Source: Rugalucina vietnamica (taxonomy: Eukaryota > Mollusca > Bivalvia > Lucinida > Lucinidae). Taken from it: a stretch of 64,000 nucleotides of DNA. Location: the NCBI GenBank assembly GCA_964017185.1, contig OZ024872.1, positions 59,885,817 through 59,949,816 on the forward strand. Direction: 5' to 3'. Below the pieces are notes generated by a model that was not told the DNA's origin, searched no databases, and saw only the letters and a list, made by a program, of their open reading frames with translations. A program made the position numbers and the translations under genes. Positions 34,206 to 45,348 of this stretch are shown here, piece by piece (position 1 is the first letter of the stretch; every line of letters begins with the position of its first letter).

Positions 34206-35345
34206 TACGCTAAACTTCTGTTCTAACCCTAACCCTAGCTTCTAACCCTAACCCTAGCTTCTAACCCTAACCCTAGCTTCAAACCCTAACCCTAGCTTCT
34301 AACCCTAACCATAGCTTCAAACCCTAACCCTAGTTTCTAACCATAACCCTAGCTTCTAACCCTAACCCTAGCTTCAAACCCTAATCCTAGCTTCTAACCC
34401 TAACCCTAGTTTCTAACCCTAACCCTAGCTTCAAACCCTAACCCTAGCTTCTAACCCTAACCCTAGCTTCAAACCCTAACCCTAGCTTCTAACCCTAACC
34501 CTAGCTTCAAACCCTAACCCTAGCTTCTAACCCTAACCCTAGCTTCAAACCCTAACCCTAGCTTCTAACCCTAACCCTAGCTTCAAACCCTAACCCTAGC
34601 TTCTAACCCTAACCCTAGCTTCAAACCCTAACCCTAGCTTCTAACCCTAACCATAGCTTCTAACCCTAACTTCAAACCCTAACCCTAGCTTCTAACCCTA
34701 ACCCTAGCTTCTAACCCTAACCCTAGCTTCAAATCCTAACCCTAGTTTCTAACTCTAACCCTAGCTTCTAACCCTAACCCTAGCTTCAAACCCTAACCCT
34801 AGCTTCTAACCTTAACTTATAACCCTAGCTTCTAGCCTTAACCGTAGCTTCTAATCCAAACCCTAGCTTCTAACCACAACCCTAGCTTCTAACCACAACC
34901 CTGACCCTAACCATAACATAACCCTAACCCCTAACCCAACCCTCTAACCCTAACCCTAAGCTCCTACTCTCGTTTCTAACCCTAACCCTAGTTTCTAACG
35001 TAATCACTACCTTCTTACCTCAACTATTACTTACAACCCTAACCCTAAGCTCCTACCCTAGTTTCTAACGCTAACTGGTAATCCTATCCCATATTGGTAA
35101 TCCTAACCCCTAAGTTCTAGCCCTAACTACTAACCCTAACCCAAAGTTTTAATTGTAATCCTAAGTTCTAACCTAACCCTAACCTCTTAACCCTATCCCT
35201 TAACCTTTCTAATCCTAACCCTAACCCTATCCTAACCCAACCCTACCCCATAAGTATTAACCCTAGCTCGAACCCTAAGTATTAACCCTAACCCTAAGTT
35301 CTCCTCTAACTCTAGCTTCTAACCCTAAGTGATAACCCTAACCGA
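34206..35345. repeat. Telomere-like 19/38-bp satellite array
   Basis: From 34206 to about 34840 a 19-bp unit, AACCCTAACCCTAGCTTCT or AACCCTAACCCTAGCTTCA, is repeated more than 30 times. The T and A variants mostly alternate, giving a 38-bp higher-order unit. Each unit holds two CCCTAA telomere-type words. From 34840 to 35345 the array decays into irregular CCTAA-rich sequence. Since unrelated sequence continues on both sides, this is an internal array and not a chromosome end. Confidence 0.92.
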
Positions 35346-36889
35346 GACACACTTCAGACCCGTTTATCTTATTTATAAGACAGCCATGCTAGTTCGTCCG
35401 TTCAGTGTGCTTCATGATATACACACGGGTGGGCATCAGGGGAGCTACCTCGAAAATGTGTTAACGCAAATTTGTTCCCACGCCACATCCGGGAACTGTC
35501 GAGGTAGTGGAAATCCCCATAATTGGAAGTACACGCAAAGGTGAGCTCTCGCTTTTTTGCTTTTTTTCTTTCAAGGGGCGCATTACTCAGAAATCGGGCG
35601 ATGCAATCCCATGTAAATATGGTTTTACAATGCATGAAGACCGAAAACCCCATTAAATAGTGGAAAATATGAGCAGGACGACCTAAACATCAGGAATGTC
35701 GGACTGCATTTTCGCCGTGTCTTGACATATCGGCGGGCATCTCAGACAGATTTTGTAGCTCAGATTCATTTTGGACCGCTGTCAGATGTTTTGGTGCAAA
35801 ACATGATCAAATTGACTACAATGACGCAAAAATTTCAGATCCCCTGTTCTCCTGAATAGATTACCTGCCCAAAAATGCATTCGTGTTGTTCCCAGACCAG
35901 CGAGGTAGCGGTAATCTAGCGAGGTAGTTCCAACGCGTTTCAAACATCTAGCCATTCGGTTGATATAAAACGGAATGGATTAACTGTATAAAATGTAAAC
36001 TCAGTGTTTTTTGCCTCTTTTTTTTATTTTTCACTCACGGATATAATATTCAGCGTCAAAGAAAAGTTACCGGAAATTGATAGTAGATATTTTGGAAATT
36101 ATTTCACATATCTTCATGTGTTGATATATTTTCATGATTCAGGACAGCGACCTAATGGTTTATTGGCGAAATTCAGTTCCGCTAGTCTCGGAGCTGTGAC
36201 GCACGTGCGATTTCTGATTTTTGCAGTTTTTTGAGAACTTATAAGTTAAAGTGAAACAATGATCAGTAACTGGCGCAATTACAACATAAATCCCAACCAA
36301 AAACCCAAGTGGAAAACAACCAAAATTGATCATGTGTTAGACCTACCAGATTTACTGGTAACTTTTCACTGACGCTGAGTACTCGTATATACCGTTATAT
36401 TGCCGAGAATGGAACAGCATAGTGGCAAAGGTTTTGCATGTTGTTTTTAAACTTAGTGAACTTTGCTTCATAAAAATACTGTTTGATTAATTTTAGTATT
36501 TTTTTTTTCAGATGAGTGTCTTCAAAGAAAGAAAGAAAAAAGGACTCTCGTTATCGTACAAAAAGAGATACAACCATTTAAAATTATATAGGGCTGCAAA
36601 GAAATCCTTTAAACATTCCAAACCGTTAAAGAGCAGTACACCTTGTTGAAATATAACTGTTAAAACTGCGTTAAAACAAATCCATGCGTCATATATGATT
36701 CATACGTACGTGTATATTAGAGAACCAGAATGGAATTTGAAGTCGATTTGAGGTGCTCTCAATGTATAGAGGGACAGTCTTTTTATGATTATTTGCTTTT
36801 AGCTGATGTAAGCCGTATGGTTTTCTTGTGGCTTTCACCAGCCAAACGTTACAAAATCCTATTCCTTAAATTGCTGTGAAGAAAGATGC

Positions 36890-37340
36890 ATGTAAAATGT
36901 AACATGTTTAAGAAACAGATCAGCTCTAGCTGTGAATTGTTGAGTATTAATTCACTTTTTGGATGTCAGTTGTAAAGCAGATCAATTGACGAGCGCGTAG
37001 CGCGAGTGATTTATCTGCTTACGACTGACCGACAAACTGATTTATTACTGAACATTTCGCGCACTAGAGCTGATCTTTTAACATTCCAACACACAATCAT
37101 GGACAAAAATACACTTGAAGCCTTCAGTTGCAGTGCCATTTCGACGAAATTGCACTAAAGAAATCCCGCAAAAAATAGACTGTTTCACTGATGCCTACAA
37201 TGAATTTGTTACATCAGTAAAAATGACGTAACGCCCGTCTGTCGCAGTAACTGACGTCACGTTTGCATCTGAAATTGACGCCATAGCCCCGCGCTTACAA
37301 AGTGTGAAATTGTTGTTCAATGTAACACGTTTTTAAAGCA
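36890..37340 (+). mobile_element. Palindrome-bearing repeat family V, copy 1
   Basis: GATCAGCTCTAGCTGTGAATTG at 36919 is mirrored by AGAGCTGATC at 37067-37076. Inside, TGTAAAGCAGATCA and TGATTTATCTGCTTACGA face each other around the core GACGAGCGCGTAGCGCGAGTGA. The flanking AACATTCCAACACACAAT and CTAAAGAAATCCCGCAAAAA are shared, inverted, with 43640-44095, so the family is wider than the palindrome. TGACGTCA occurs at 37252. It sits inside the long-TIR element. Confidence 0.65.
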
Positions 37341-37424
37341 TTGGCTATATAGGCGCGGTGTGTTAGCGCTCTTATTAACTCACACATATTTTAATGTTGT
37401 TTACAGCAATGGCATAAAGGACAA

Positions 37425-37550
37425 GTCACTCGACGTAGCCAGGGGTCTAGGGTTCGGTCCCAGGCTTCTCTAGTCTTTCGGACGAGACTTTTAACCGAGA
37501 TCCCGTCTCCATATGACCCTAGCTGCTGAGTGGGACGTAGAACACCAAAT
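37425..37550 (+). mobile_element. SINE-like fragment
   Basis: GGGTTCGGTCCCAGG resembles a tRNA B box. It is followed by TCTTTCGGACGAGACTTTTA and ACCGAGATCCCGT, a 3' motif common in animal SINEs and CR1-like LINE tails, then AAATAAACCAAATAATAAAC as a possible tail. No duplication was identified. Confidence 0.45.
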
Positions 37551-38329
37551 AAACCAAATAATAAACTGCTTTTGTTTTGCCTAGGTAAACGCGTTGGAAC
37601 TGCCTCGCTAGATTACCGCTACCTCGCTGGTCTGGGAACAACACGAATGCATTTTTGGGTAGGTAATCTATTCAGGAGAACAGGGGATCTGAAATGTTTG
37701 CGTCATTGTAGTCAATTTGATCATGTTTTGCACCAAAACATGTGACAGCGGTCCAAAACTGAATCTGAGCTACAAAATCTGTCCGAGATGCCCGCCTATA
37801 TGTCAAGACACGGCGAAAATGCAGTCCGACAGTCCTGATGTTTAGGTCGTCCTGCTCATAGTTTCCACTATTTAATGGGGTTTTTGGTCTTCATGCATTG
37901 TTAAATCATATTTACATGGGATTGCATCGCCCGATTTCTGAGTAATGCGCCCCTTGAAAGAAAAAAAGCAAAAAAGCGAGAGCTCACCTTTGCGTGTACT
38001 TCCAATTATGGGGATTTCCACTACCTCGACAGTTCCCGGATGTGGCGTGGGAACAAATTTGCGTTAACACATTTTCGAGGTAGCTCCCCTGATGCCCACC
38101 CGTGATACAGCAGGACCAAACCAAGCACCATACATGTAGCTCCACATGGTCATTGACACACTGATGCTACGCTATCATAGTTCTTCTAATGCATGTTTTG
38201 AAATACGCCACAACGACAGAGAAGACAACAGAGTTCAGAAAAGTTCAGTTTGCACGTAGCTTTATCAGCGATTTAACTTCATGCGACACACACAATGACA
38301 CCATGTCGGAGACACGATAGAACTGCGTT

Positions 38330-38840
38330 GCATGTTGGTGTTTATTGATATACTTCGCTGTAGGTCGGTGCGCGTTCAAGGCGCGTTTGGGCTCATTTTT
38401 TAAACATGCTTATTTTTTTTTTCTATAAGCTCTGCGTGTCTCGGACCTGTATCATACGTTTCAAATAAGATCCACGCGCGTAACATGTGCATTGAAAACG
38501 CTTTGAACGCGTTTGGTGCACGTTTTATGCATTCCAATGTACGCTTCATGCGCGTTTCGATTTTACAAGATATTGCTGCAGTAACGTGCCCCAAGCATGT
38601 ATGAGACACGCGTTTAACGTATATAGCGCGCCTCCGTACTCCAAAATTTTCAGTGTTTTGAGATTGTTTTATACGTCCGACACACGCCTCAGTCACATGC
38701 GACTGGTAAAAAGTTTAAGAAACAAATAGATTTTTTTATACATCCAAAATCTTAAGCGTGTCGAGATTTATCATACGCTCGGTGCGCGTTTAGGTTATAC
38801 GCTAATCTGTGACTGCTGTTTAAAAATGTACGGCATTCGT
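38330..38840 (+). repeat. Dispersed ACGCG-rich repeat family R, copy 3
   Basis: Collinear with 19970-20445: GCGCGTTTGGGCTCA, ATACGTTTCAAATAAGATCC, CGCTTTGAACGCGTTTGG, AAGATATTGCTGCAGTAACG, then TTTTATACGTCCGACACACG. Identity is moderate (roughly 75-80 percent by eye). Boundaries are not defined by any terminal repeat. Confidence 0.7.
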
Positions 38841-39060
38841 AAGACACACGCGAGCACTACTTGCCAGTTACCCCGACCTTTTAAATCCTATGAAACGTAC
38901 GATTTTCGCAGGATTTGATCATAAACCTAAAGAACATCTATTGATTCGATTGGGATTCTCCCTAAGACAAGAATGACTCTCTTTATTGTTAATGCATTCT
39001 GGTGTTTTCTGGTGTATATATATATATAGAGGATATTTACTTTTTTCAGTTTTTGAGGTG

Positions 39061-39168
39061 AACCAAATATATTTCATCGAGTGAGTTGAAAACATCGAAA
39101 TTTTCAAGAGTGCGTAGCACGAGTGAAAATTTAGATGTTTTCAAGTCACGAGATGAAATATATTTGGT
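39061..39168. repeat. 46-bp inverted repeat with GCGTAGCACGAG core
   Basis: AACCAAATATATTTCATCGA at 39061 is mirrored by TCGAGATGAAATATATTTGGT-like sequence ending 39168, arms of about 45 bp with several differences. The core AGAGTGCGTAGCACGAGTGA is nearly the same as the cores at 36990 and (inverted) 43998, although the arms are unrelated. The following 39430-39560 region has a further GATGAAAAACATTA/TAATGTTTTTCATC pair and GACGTCA words, perhaps part of the same element. Confidence 0.65.
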
Positions 39169-40109
39169 ATTTACCGATAAAAAGTAAATTTTCTTTTTAT
39201 TTTATACAATACACGGGCATTTTTCTATTCACAAAGCAGGCGGTGAAAATGCAAAAACCAAACATTTTTGAAAACACAAATAATTTTGGTACCACATTGT
39301 TCCTAACGTTCTAACTAAGAAAATGAATACCCACACTTTATGTTTTCGTTCGTAAATAACGGAGTTATAGGCATATATTTACATTTTTATTGCAATCGCC
39401 CTAGATGAAAGTATCTTTCTTGATGTTCTTCATTTCCCGATGAAAAACATTATGTCACGTGATCTAGAGGCCACGCCTATGGGCGAGGCGACGTCAAAAC
39501 CCATCCAGTGACGTTATTTGCTTCGGGCTTCACAGACATTATAACAGCCTAATGTTTTTCATCATCCAGTGAAAGCTAAAATCTGAATTTCAATCCTTAA
39601 TTGTATTTCTGAAGTGAGGCACATTTAATGACGTCAAGTGAATGGAAACGTCAGAAGTAATCCAAACTCTACAGTGAAAATATCGGCTGATATCAATCAC
39701 TAGTGAAAATATCAATATCAATTCTGCAGTGAAAATATCACTTTTATCCATTTTTGATATACATTAATTTCACTAAGTATAAAATAAATAAATGCTTCAT
39801 TCAGCCTCACTCATAACTTAACAATTTCTTCCTCTCAAATTTGAGATTTGGGGACTTTTTACAACTTATCAGTAGAGATCCTTGTAACCTTAGCCTTCAT
39901 AAATCCAACAAAGCCACTTCAGTTTCAATACGGTTCTAGTGTGATTAATCTTGTTCTGTCTACCTCTCGTGTTTTCACCTTTGCCATTTGGCTGATACCA
40001 GCCGGATAGAGCTATTCACCTGGCTCTACTAGAATGTTTTGAGAAAAATGTTTTGTCCCTGATGTCTGCTGAGATTTTAAATTTGATTGGTCCCTTTATT
40101 CTTACTCTA

Positions 40110-40400
40110 GCCCATTTTCTATTTAAAACCCTAACCAAAGTCCTATAGTTTCTAAAAAATCAAAATGGTTTCATTATTTTACATGTAAAAGCCCAAGTTT
40201 TTTAATTGAACTTGCCTTAAAATAGGTCATCCTAGGAATCATCATTTGAACCAACTTTTCCTGATCATTGCTGACTTATACCGCACTATGATGGGCTTGT
40301 GTTCTAAATGCTATACACCAAGTTTCATGGAAATCTTTTGTTCATCATGACCAAATTGCAGGTGCAATTGTTCAAGGCCTGGTGATGCTCAATATCCAAG
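40110..40400 (-). mobile_element. Diverged minus-strand fragment of family I
   Basis: Inverted, the sequence reads GATTTCCATGAAACTTGGTG then GCCCATCATAG and the AAATAGG/TTTAAGGCAAG blocks in the order of the family I unit. It is short and old; no end hairpin. Confidence 0.5.
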
Positions 40401-40843
40401 TAAGGACAGAGTGATTGCTTGGTGTGTACTTTAGAAAGTGAAAAGTCTTGTTCAGGGATTCCACAAAGTAACTGTCTTTTATCATGATTCATGGGGCCAA
40501 GTTACCAAATGAATGGGTAATAATACACAAGGACAAAGCTACTAGTCACATTTTATTCATATAAATATGAGCAATAAAAATCATACTACATGTACTACAT
40601 AGCCACATATTGCACTTCGTGACAATCAACAAATACCTGGAATGTCTGCTTCTTTTATGTCATTTGTGTGAGGAGAAAAGTATTACATGTACAAATAGCC
40701 GGTATATGCCCTGCTTATAAAATCTAGCACAACTATTACATTAAAATTACAGGATGCCATGGGAACACTCAGAAAAAAATAGAAATACCACTTTTTGCAA
40801 TTTTGGGTCTATTTTTCACTATTTAACATCATTTTTAACTACC

Positions 40844-40946
40844 GGCCCACATGATGAACAACTTCATATTAGGAAATAGTTATGAAGTATCATCCAGAGA
40901 TATTGTATGAAGTATTATTTTGTTCATCGTGTGGGCCGGTATTTAA
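40844..40946. repeat. Small palindrome, ACCGGCCCACATGATGAAC arms
   Basis: TACCGGCCCACATGATGAAC on the left is mirrored by GTTCATCGTGTGGGCCGGTA on the right, followed inward by a looser TTCATA/TATGAA pairing. It may be the remains of a short MITE. Confidence 0.6.
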
Positions 40947-41526
40947 AAATTAAAAAATATGTACAGAAATAGTCAAAAGTAGACCAAAAATGCAAAATGT
41001 GCTCTATCTATGGTTATTCTTGGTGTCACTATGGCAGCGATTGTAGGATAAATGAAGAACTTGCTCTGGTTCTTTAAAAGAGACATATGGCTGTTTTTAT
41101 AAACACTTTCCTCACCTAAATTCCCAAATTTACTTTTTGGCAAAATCTGAGACCAAAAACTGGCCTTAAATACCCTAGACCTTTACTGTAAAAGTTTTCT
41201 TTTAGTTAATGACTTTTTGGCACTTCTACAATGATATAAAAGTAGCAGACTTCCTGGAAATTTGTTGGTTACCATTACATGACAGTTAAAATTGGAATAT
41301 TAAACTGCCATATAAGGACAATACTACACAAAAATAAACTGGTCAGAATAAGTTAAGCTCATGTCATTTTTCTATAGGTTACTGAAAAAGTGTGTCATTT
41401 AGTGGTAAAAGTGAACACTGTCCATGTTTTAAACAATTAGTGCAGCTTTATCGGTATAAAATGCACACATGTATTTTTCAATAAAAAGTTGGAACTAGAT
41501 TTTTGATTATACTCGTATAGTCTATC

Positions 41527-41766
41527 AGGAAAACATGTCCGTGTAATGTATACCCCCTTGAACCCCACTTTTATATAGCAAAACTGGGGTATGCAGGGGT
41601 ATACCTATTTTTCTTATTTTTGCTCCAAAACATAGATTGTGGATACTCGTTAGAACAATCTATGTTTTGAGCACAAATTAGAAAAATATCAAAAATTTTC
41701 TAATGAAATTTTTCAATTTTTAACAACCTCTGTAAAAATCAGTATATTACATGGGCATGTTTTCGT
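41527..41766. mobile_element. MITE-like inverted-repeat element
   Basis: GAAAACATGTCCGTGTAATGTA at the left is mirrored by ATATTACATGGGCATGTTTTC at the right. Inside, CAAAACATAGATTGT and ACAATCTATGTTTTG form a second stem, and GGGGTATGCAGGGGTATACC a third. One terminus also occurs alone near 7664. It is about 240 bp with no coding capacity. Confidence 0.65.
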
Positions 41767-42059
41767 AATGCTATGAAAACATTACAGAAGGGACTCATCT
41801 TATTTTGACCACTTTTATAAAACAGCTTTCAGGAATCAGAAATATACTACTCAAATTTTGATAGGCATCAAAACTTTATTTTTGATTACAGGACATATTG
41901 GTAATCTAACACCCGAAATTTTGTTATAGAAATATGGCAGCACCATCACTGTGAAAACATTCCACCTTTTTTTCGTGTTGCCTCCAAGCCCTTCTCGCAG
42001 ACTTGCAGAAACAATGGAACCCCTGAAATTGAAGTTGTGACTGTTGCCTACCCAATCCA

Positions 42060-43015
42060 AATAAATAAACTAGGCGTAAGCCATTACAGCAACTATCCTA
42101 GTGCAGACTCTTGTGTGTCAAAATGACTGACAATAATAAGACTTTAAAGACTTTGGAAGGACAAAGATAAGTCTGTAACTGTGGAAGGAAAATGTAAATA
42201 AACTAGACGTAAGCCATTACAACAACTATCCTAGTGCAGACTCTTGTGTGTCAAAATGACTGACAATACTAAGAATTTAAAGACTGTGTAAGGATAAAAA
42301 TAAGTCTGTGGAAGGAAACGAAATAAAAATAAATTAACTAGGCGTAAGCCATTACAGCAACTTTCCCAATTCAGACTCTTGTGTGTCGAAATGACCGACA
42401 ATAATAAGACTTTAAAGACTTTGGAAGGACAAAAATGTATGTAAAGACTGTGAAAGAAAATGGAATAAATAAATTAGCTTGGCATAAGCCATTCAAGCAA
42501 CAATAATAAGTCTGTAAAGACTGTGGAAGAAAAAAATGGAATGAATAGTTAACTAGGCGTAAGCCATTACAGCAACTATCCTAGTGCAGGTTCTTGTGTG
42601 TCGAAATGACTGATAATAATAAGACTATAAAGACTGTGGAAGGACAAAAATAAGTCTGTGGAAGGAAAATGGAAGACTTTGGAAGGATAAAAAAGTCTAT
42701 AAAGACTGTGTAAGGAAAATGGAATAAATAAATTACAATAAAGCTTGGCATAAGCCATTCAAGCAACAATAATAAGTCTGTAAAGACTGTGGAAGGAAAA
42801 TGGAATAAATAAATTAACTAGGGGTAAGCCATTACAGCAACTATCCTAGTGCAGACTTGTGTGTCAAAATGACACTCATAAGACTTTAATAAAGACTGTG
42901 GAATAGGACAAAATATAATTTCTAAGGAATGCAGACAAAGGAAGATGAAATATATCAATTAACTAGGCGTAAGCCATTACAGCAACTATCCTAGTGCAGA
43001 CTCTTGTGTAATAAT
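42060..43015. repeat. ~135-bp satellite array
   Basis: Units start ACTAGGCGTAAGCCATTACAG at 42070, 42203, 42339, 42552, 42819 and 42961, with shorter deletion forms between (42480, 42745). Each contains TCTTGTGTGTCAAAATGACTG, AATAATAAGACTTTAAAGAC and GGAAGGACAAA. A lone diverged piece lies at 43395-43480. Units are 85-95 percent alike by eye. Confidence 0.88.
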
Positions 43016-43639
43016 AATAATAACAGTTGTACTCAAGAATGAAGGATTTGTTATGACACATGGTTAAGTTAAAATTAGATGATATATTCAGCCTTTATTA
43101 AAAACAAGGAGTTGGTAAAATTGTAACTTTAAATGTAAGATTTAAAGTGAAAAATGACACAGTATATAGACATTTGCAAGTTTACAGGGCGGCAATGCAG
43201 GAAGGCTAACTTAGACCAAAATATATAGTCACTATGACAACATACACAAACTGAAGGTGCATGTCAGAAAACTGTCTGATTGGGCTTTCCCTACCTAGGT
43301 CGTTTCTGACATGCATTCCCAGTGTGCGAATGACATGCTAACAAACTTGAACCTAAGCAGATAATCTAATCATACTCATACTAGGCAATTGGTGCATTTT
43401 AAGAGACAAAAAATATTAAGTTGTCAAAATCACTGACAATAATAAGCCTATAAAAGACTGTAGAATATGACAAAATAAGATCAAAACGCATAGTTGTGGA
43501 CAAATAAAATCCATTATTGTGTTCAGTGGAGACAGGAATAATCAAACCAGAGGGTCCAATGTTCCAATGGGACTGGCTTGCCCAGATTTCCACAGGAACG
43601 GTGGCACTGAGTGTTGAAATTGTTCCCGTCTCTTCTGAA
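43016..43639. other. Unassigned stretch
   Basis: Apart from the satellite fragment near 43395-43480 nothing is recognised. Confidence 0.3.
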
Positions 43640-44095
43640 CAATGATCAATTCTGACACACCCTGCCTATAGAAGCCAATGGTAAAGTGCAGTGATATATC
43701 ACTGGGGGGATAAGTGTGAAGTTACTCTGCGCAATTTTGATTAAATTATGACGTCAGCTATCCACGGTGTAACATCATTTCAACGCATTCAAAACGTACC
43801 ATACATATGTAAACATTTGTGGTACAGTCAAAAATTTGGCGGGATTTCTTCAGTGCTATGGTGGAAAAGTTAAGAAACTGAATGTTTAAAATGATTTCAT
43901 TCCGTTTATTGTGTGTTAGAATTGAAATAGATCAGCTATAGTGCGTGAATTGTTGAGTAATATATCACCATTTGTCGGTCAGTTGTACGCAGATAAATCA
44001 CTCGTGCTGCGCACTCGTGATTTGCTCTGCTTTACAACTGACCTCCAAACAGTGATATATTACTCAACAATTCACTACTAGAGCTAATCTATTTC
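43640..44095 (-). mobile_element. Palindrome-bearing repeat family V, copy 2
   Basis: TAGATCAGCTATAGTGCGTGAATTG... at 43930 is mirrored by CAATTCACTACTAGAGCTAATCTA ending near 44092, arms of about 75 bp. The centre TCACTCGTGCTGCGCACTCG inverts to the core of copy 1. The outer portion (GGCGGGATTTCTTCAGTG, CACACAATAAACGG inverted) matches copy 1 in the opposite orientation. ATGACGTCA occurs at 43749. Confidence 0.68.
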
Positions 44096-45348
44096 TTTAT
44101 TCTTTTTCTTACGTACTACATTTAAATTTCTTTCACTACTAACGTCACCCAGTACCGTGCTTTACGATTTGTATATTACAACACCCGGAAATTACATCAA
44201 ATGTAAATAAATTGTTGCCAAAGTCAATAGAGATGTAGTTTTATTTTAATCGAGCAAATATCAAGAATATTCGCCATGAACACTAATTTTGTCAAGCTTT
44301 ATTAAATACCATTGCTGAAAGCCGTTGCTTTGGCTAGAAATGATCAAATGGAGACGCATGCTTTCCTGATCTTGTTTGAGCAATTAAACCAACAGTTATG
44401 ATAGATTTTGTGCACCACAATTGAATACCAGAATTCTTCTATCTTTTTAACACAGGAATGTGAGAATTTTTTTTCTTCATAATTGGCAGATATACAATGC
44501 ATAGTTGGAGATAACGTTTGTGAGTGACCGCTTTTCAAACAGATTAATAATTCAAAAACTTCTCAGATCACCAAATTTAGTTCATGGAAGCCACAAAATA
44601 TCAAAGTGTCAGCTGGGGTAAAAAATACACAGATGAACCTTGTTATTTTGCTAAAAAACATGACAAAAATAATATTGGATTTATGTTATTTTTGGCATCA
44701 ACCATTCTATCAACAGAAGATTCAAATCTATTCCTAGAGTGTGTTTTACACATTACGGATGAAATATGTGTACTACTGACTGAAATGCAGGCTACCCGTT
44801 TAAACTTGCAGTCTGTGATAGTACACAGGCGGTTGTTGAAATTTTGTTCATGCAGCTTATGAACAAAAAAAAATATGCATTTCTGTTTATTTTTCTCTCC
44901 ACCTTTATATTTTGTGGCTTCCTTTCCCCAAATTTGGTGGTCCAAAAACTGTTTTAGAAACCTAACTTCTGTTTCAAAAGTAGTCATCCATCACATTTAT
45001 ATCCGACCATGCGTTGCTTATCTGCCAACTATCAAGAAAAGTAACTTTTATCAGCAACTATGCGTTATGATAAGCCACAGTGAGTACAGTAACTATCGCT
45101 GCAAAGTCCAGTATTCTACAATAACCGCCTTGCTTCCCTGTAAATGTAACAGGAGAATTCAACAAATACCTTTCATTTTAATAATCACTGACACATTTTA
45201 CAACAAAATCTACTCACAGGCACATATGAAGCTTTTCAGCACAATTGCAAAAAATTTAAATCAGACAAATGAAGAAAAAGGTTTCTGATTCTATATGATG
45301 CTAACTGTGGTATTAGACTGATATTTACACATTTATAGAAAACAAATG
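44096..45348. other. Region downstream of the KDZ gene
   Basis: No supported gene. It should hold the 3' untranslated part of the minus-strand gene; the first minus-strand AATAAA I see lies at about 44885, far from the stop, so the true poly(A) site is uncertain. Open frames of 90-137 codons here overlap on both strands and show no family resemblance. Confidence 0.35.

Larger units (their letters stand above)
35424..38104. mobile_element. DNA transposon with ~515-bp TIRs and 5-bp duplication
   Basis: Bases 35424-35938 reappear inverted at 37590-38104 with only a few percent difference. The termini read CACGGGTGGGCATCAGGGGA. ATACA lies directly outside both ends (35419-35423 and 38105-38109), a 5-bp target-site duplication. 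The TIRs hold the word GAGGTAG several times near both their outer and inner limits. The 1.65-kb centre has no transposase frame and contains a family V palindrome and a SINE-like piece. A CAC terminus with 5-bp duplication is shared with Transib/RAG-like elements, but TIRs there are short; long TIRs fit Mutator-like elements, which make 8-9-bp duplications. I leave the superfamily open. Confidence 0.85.

Noticed and set aside
34206-35345. True telomere end
   Set aside because: Unrelated sequence continues for tens of kilobases on both sides and the unit is 19 bp, not a pure TTAGGG run.
44584-45288. Open frames of 90-137 codons on both strands beyond the KDZ stop
   Set aside because: Overlapping frames on both strands, no conserved motif and no splice-site support; likely chance frames in the 3' region.
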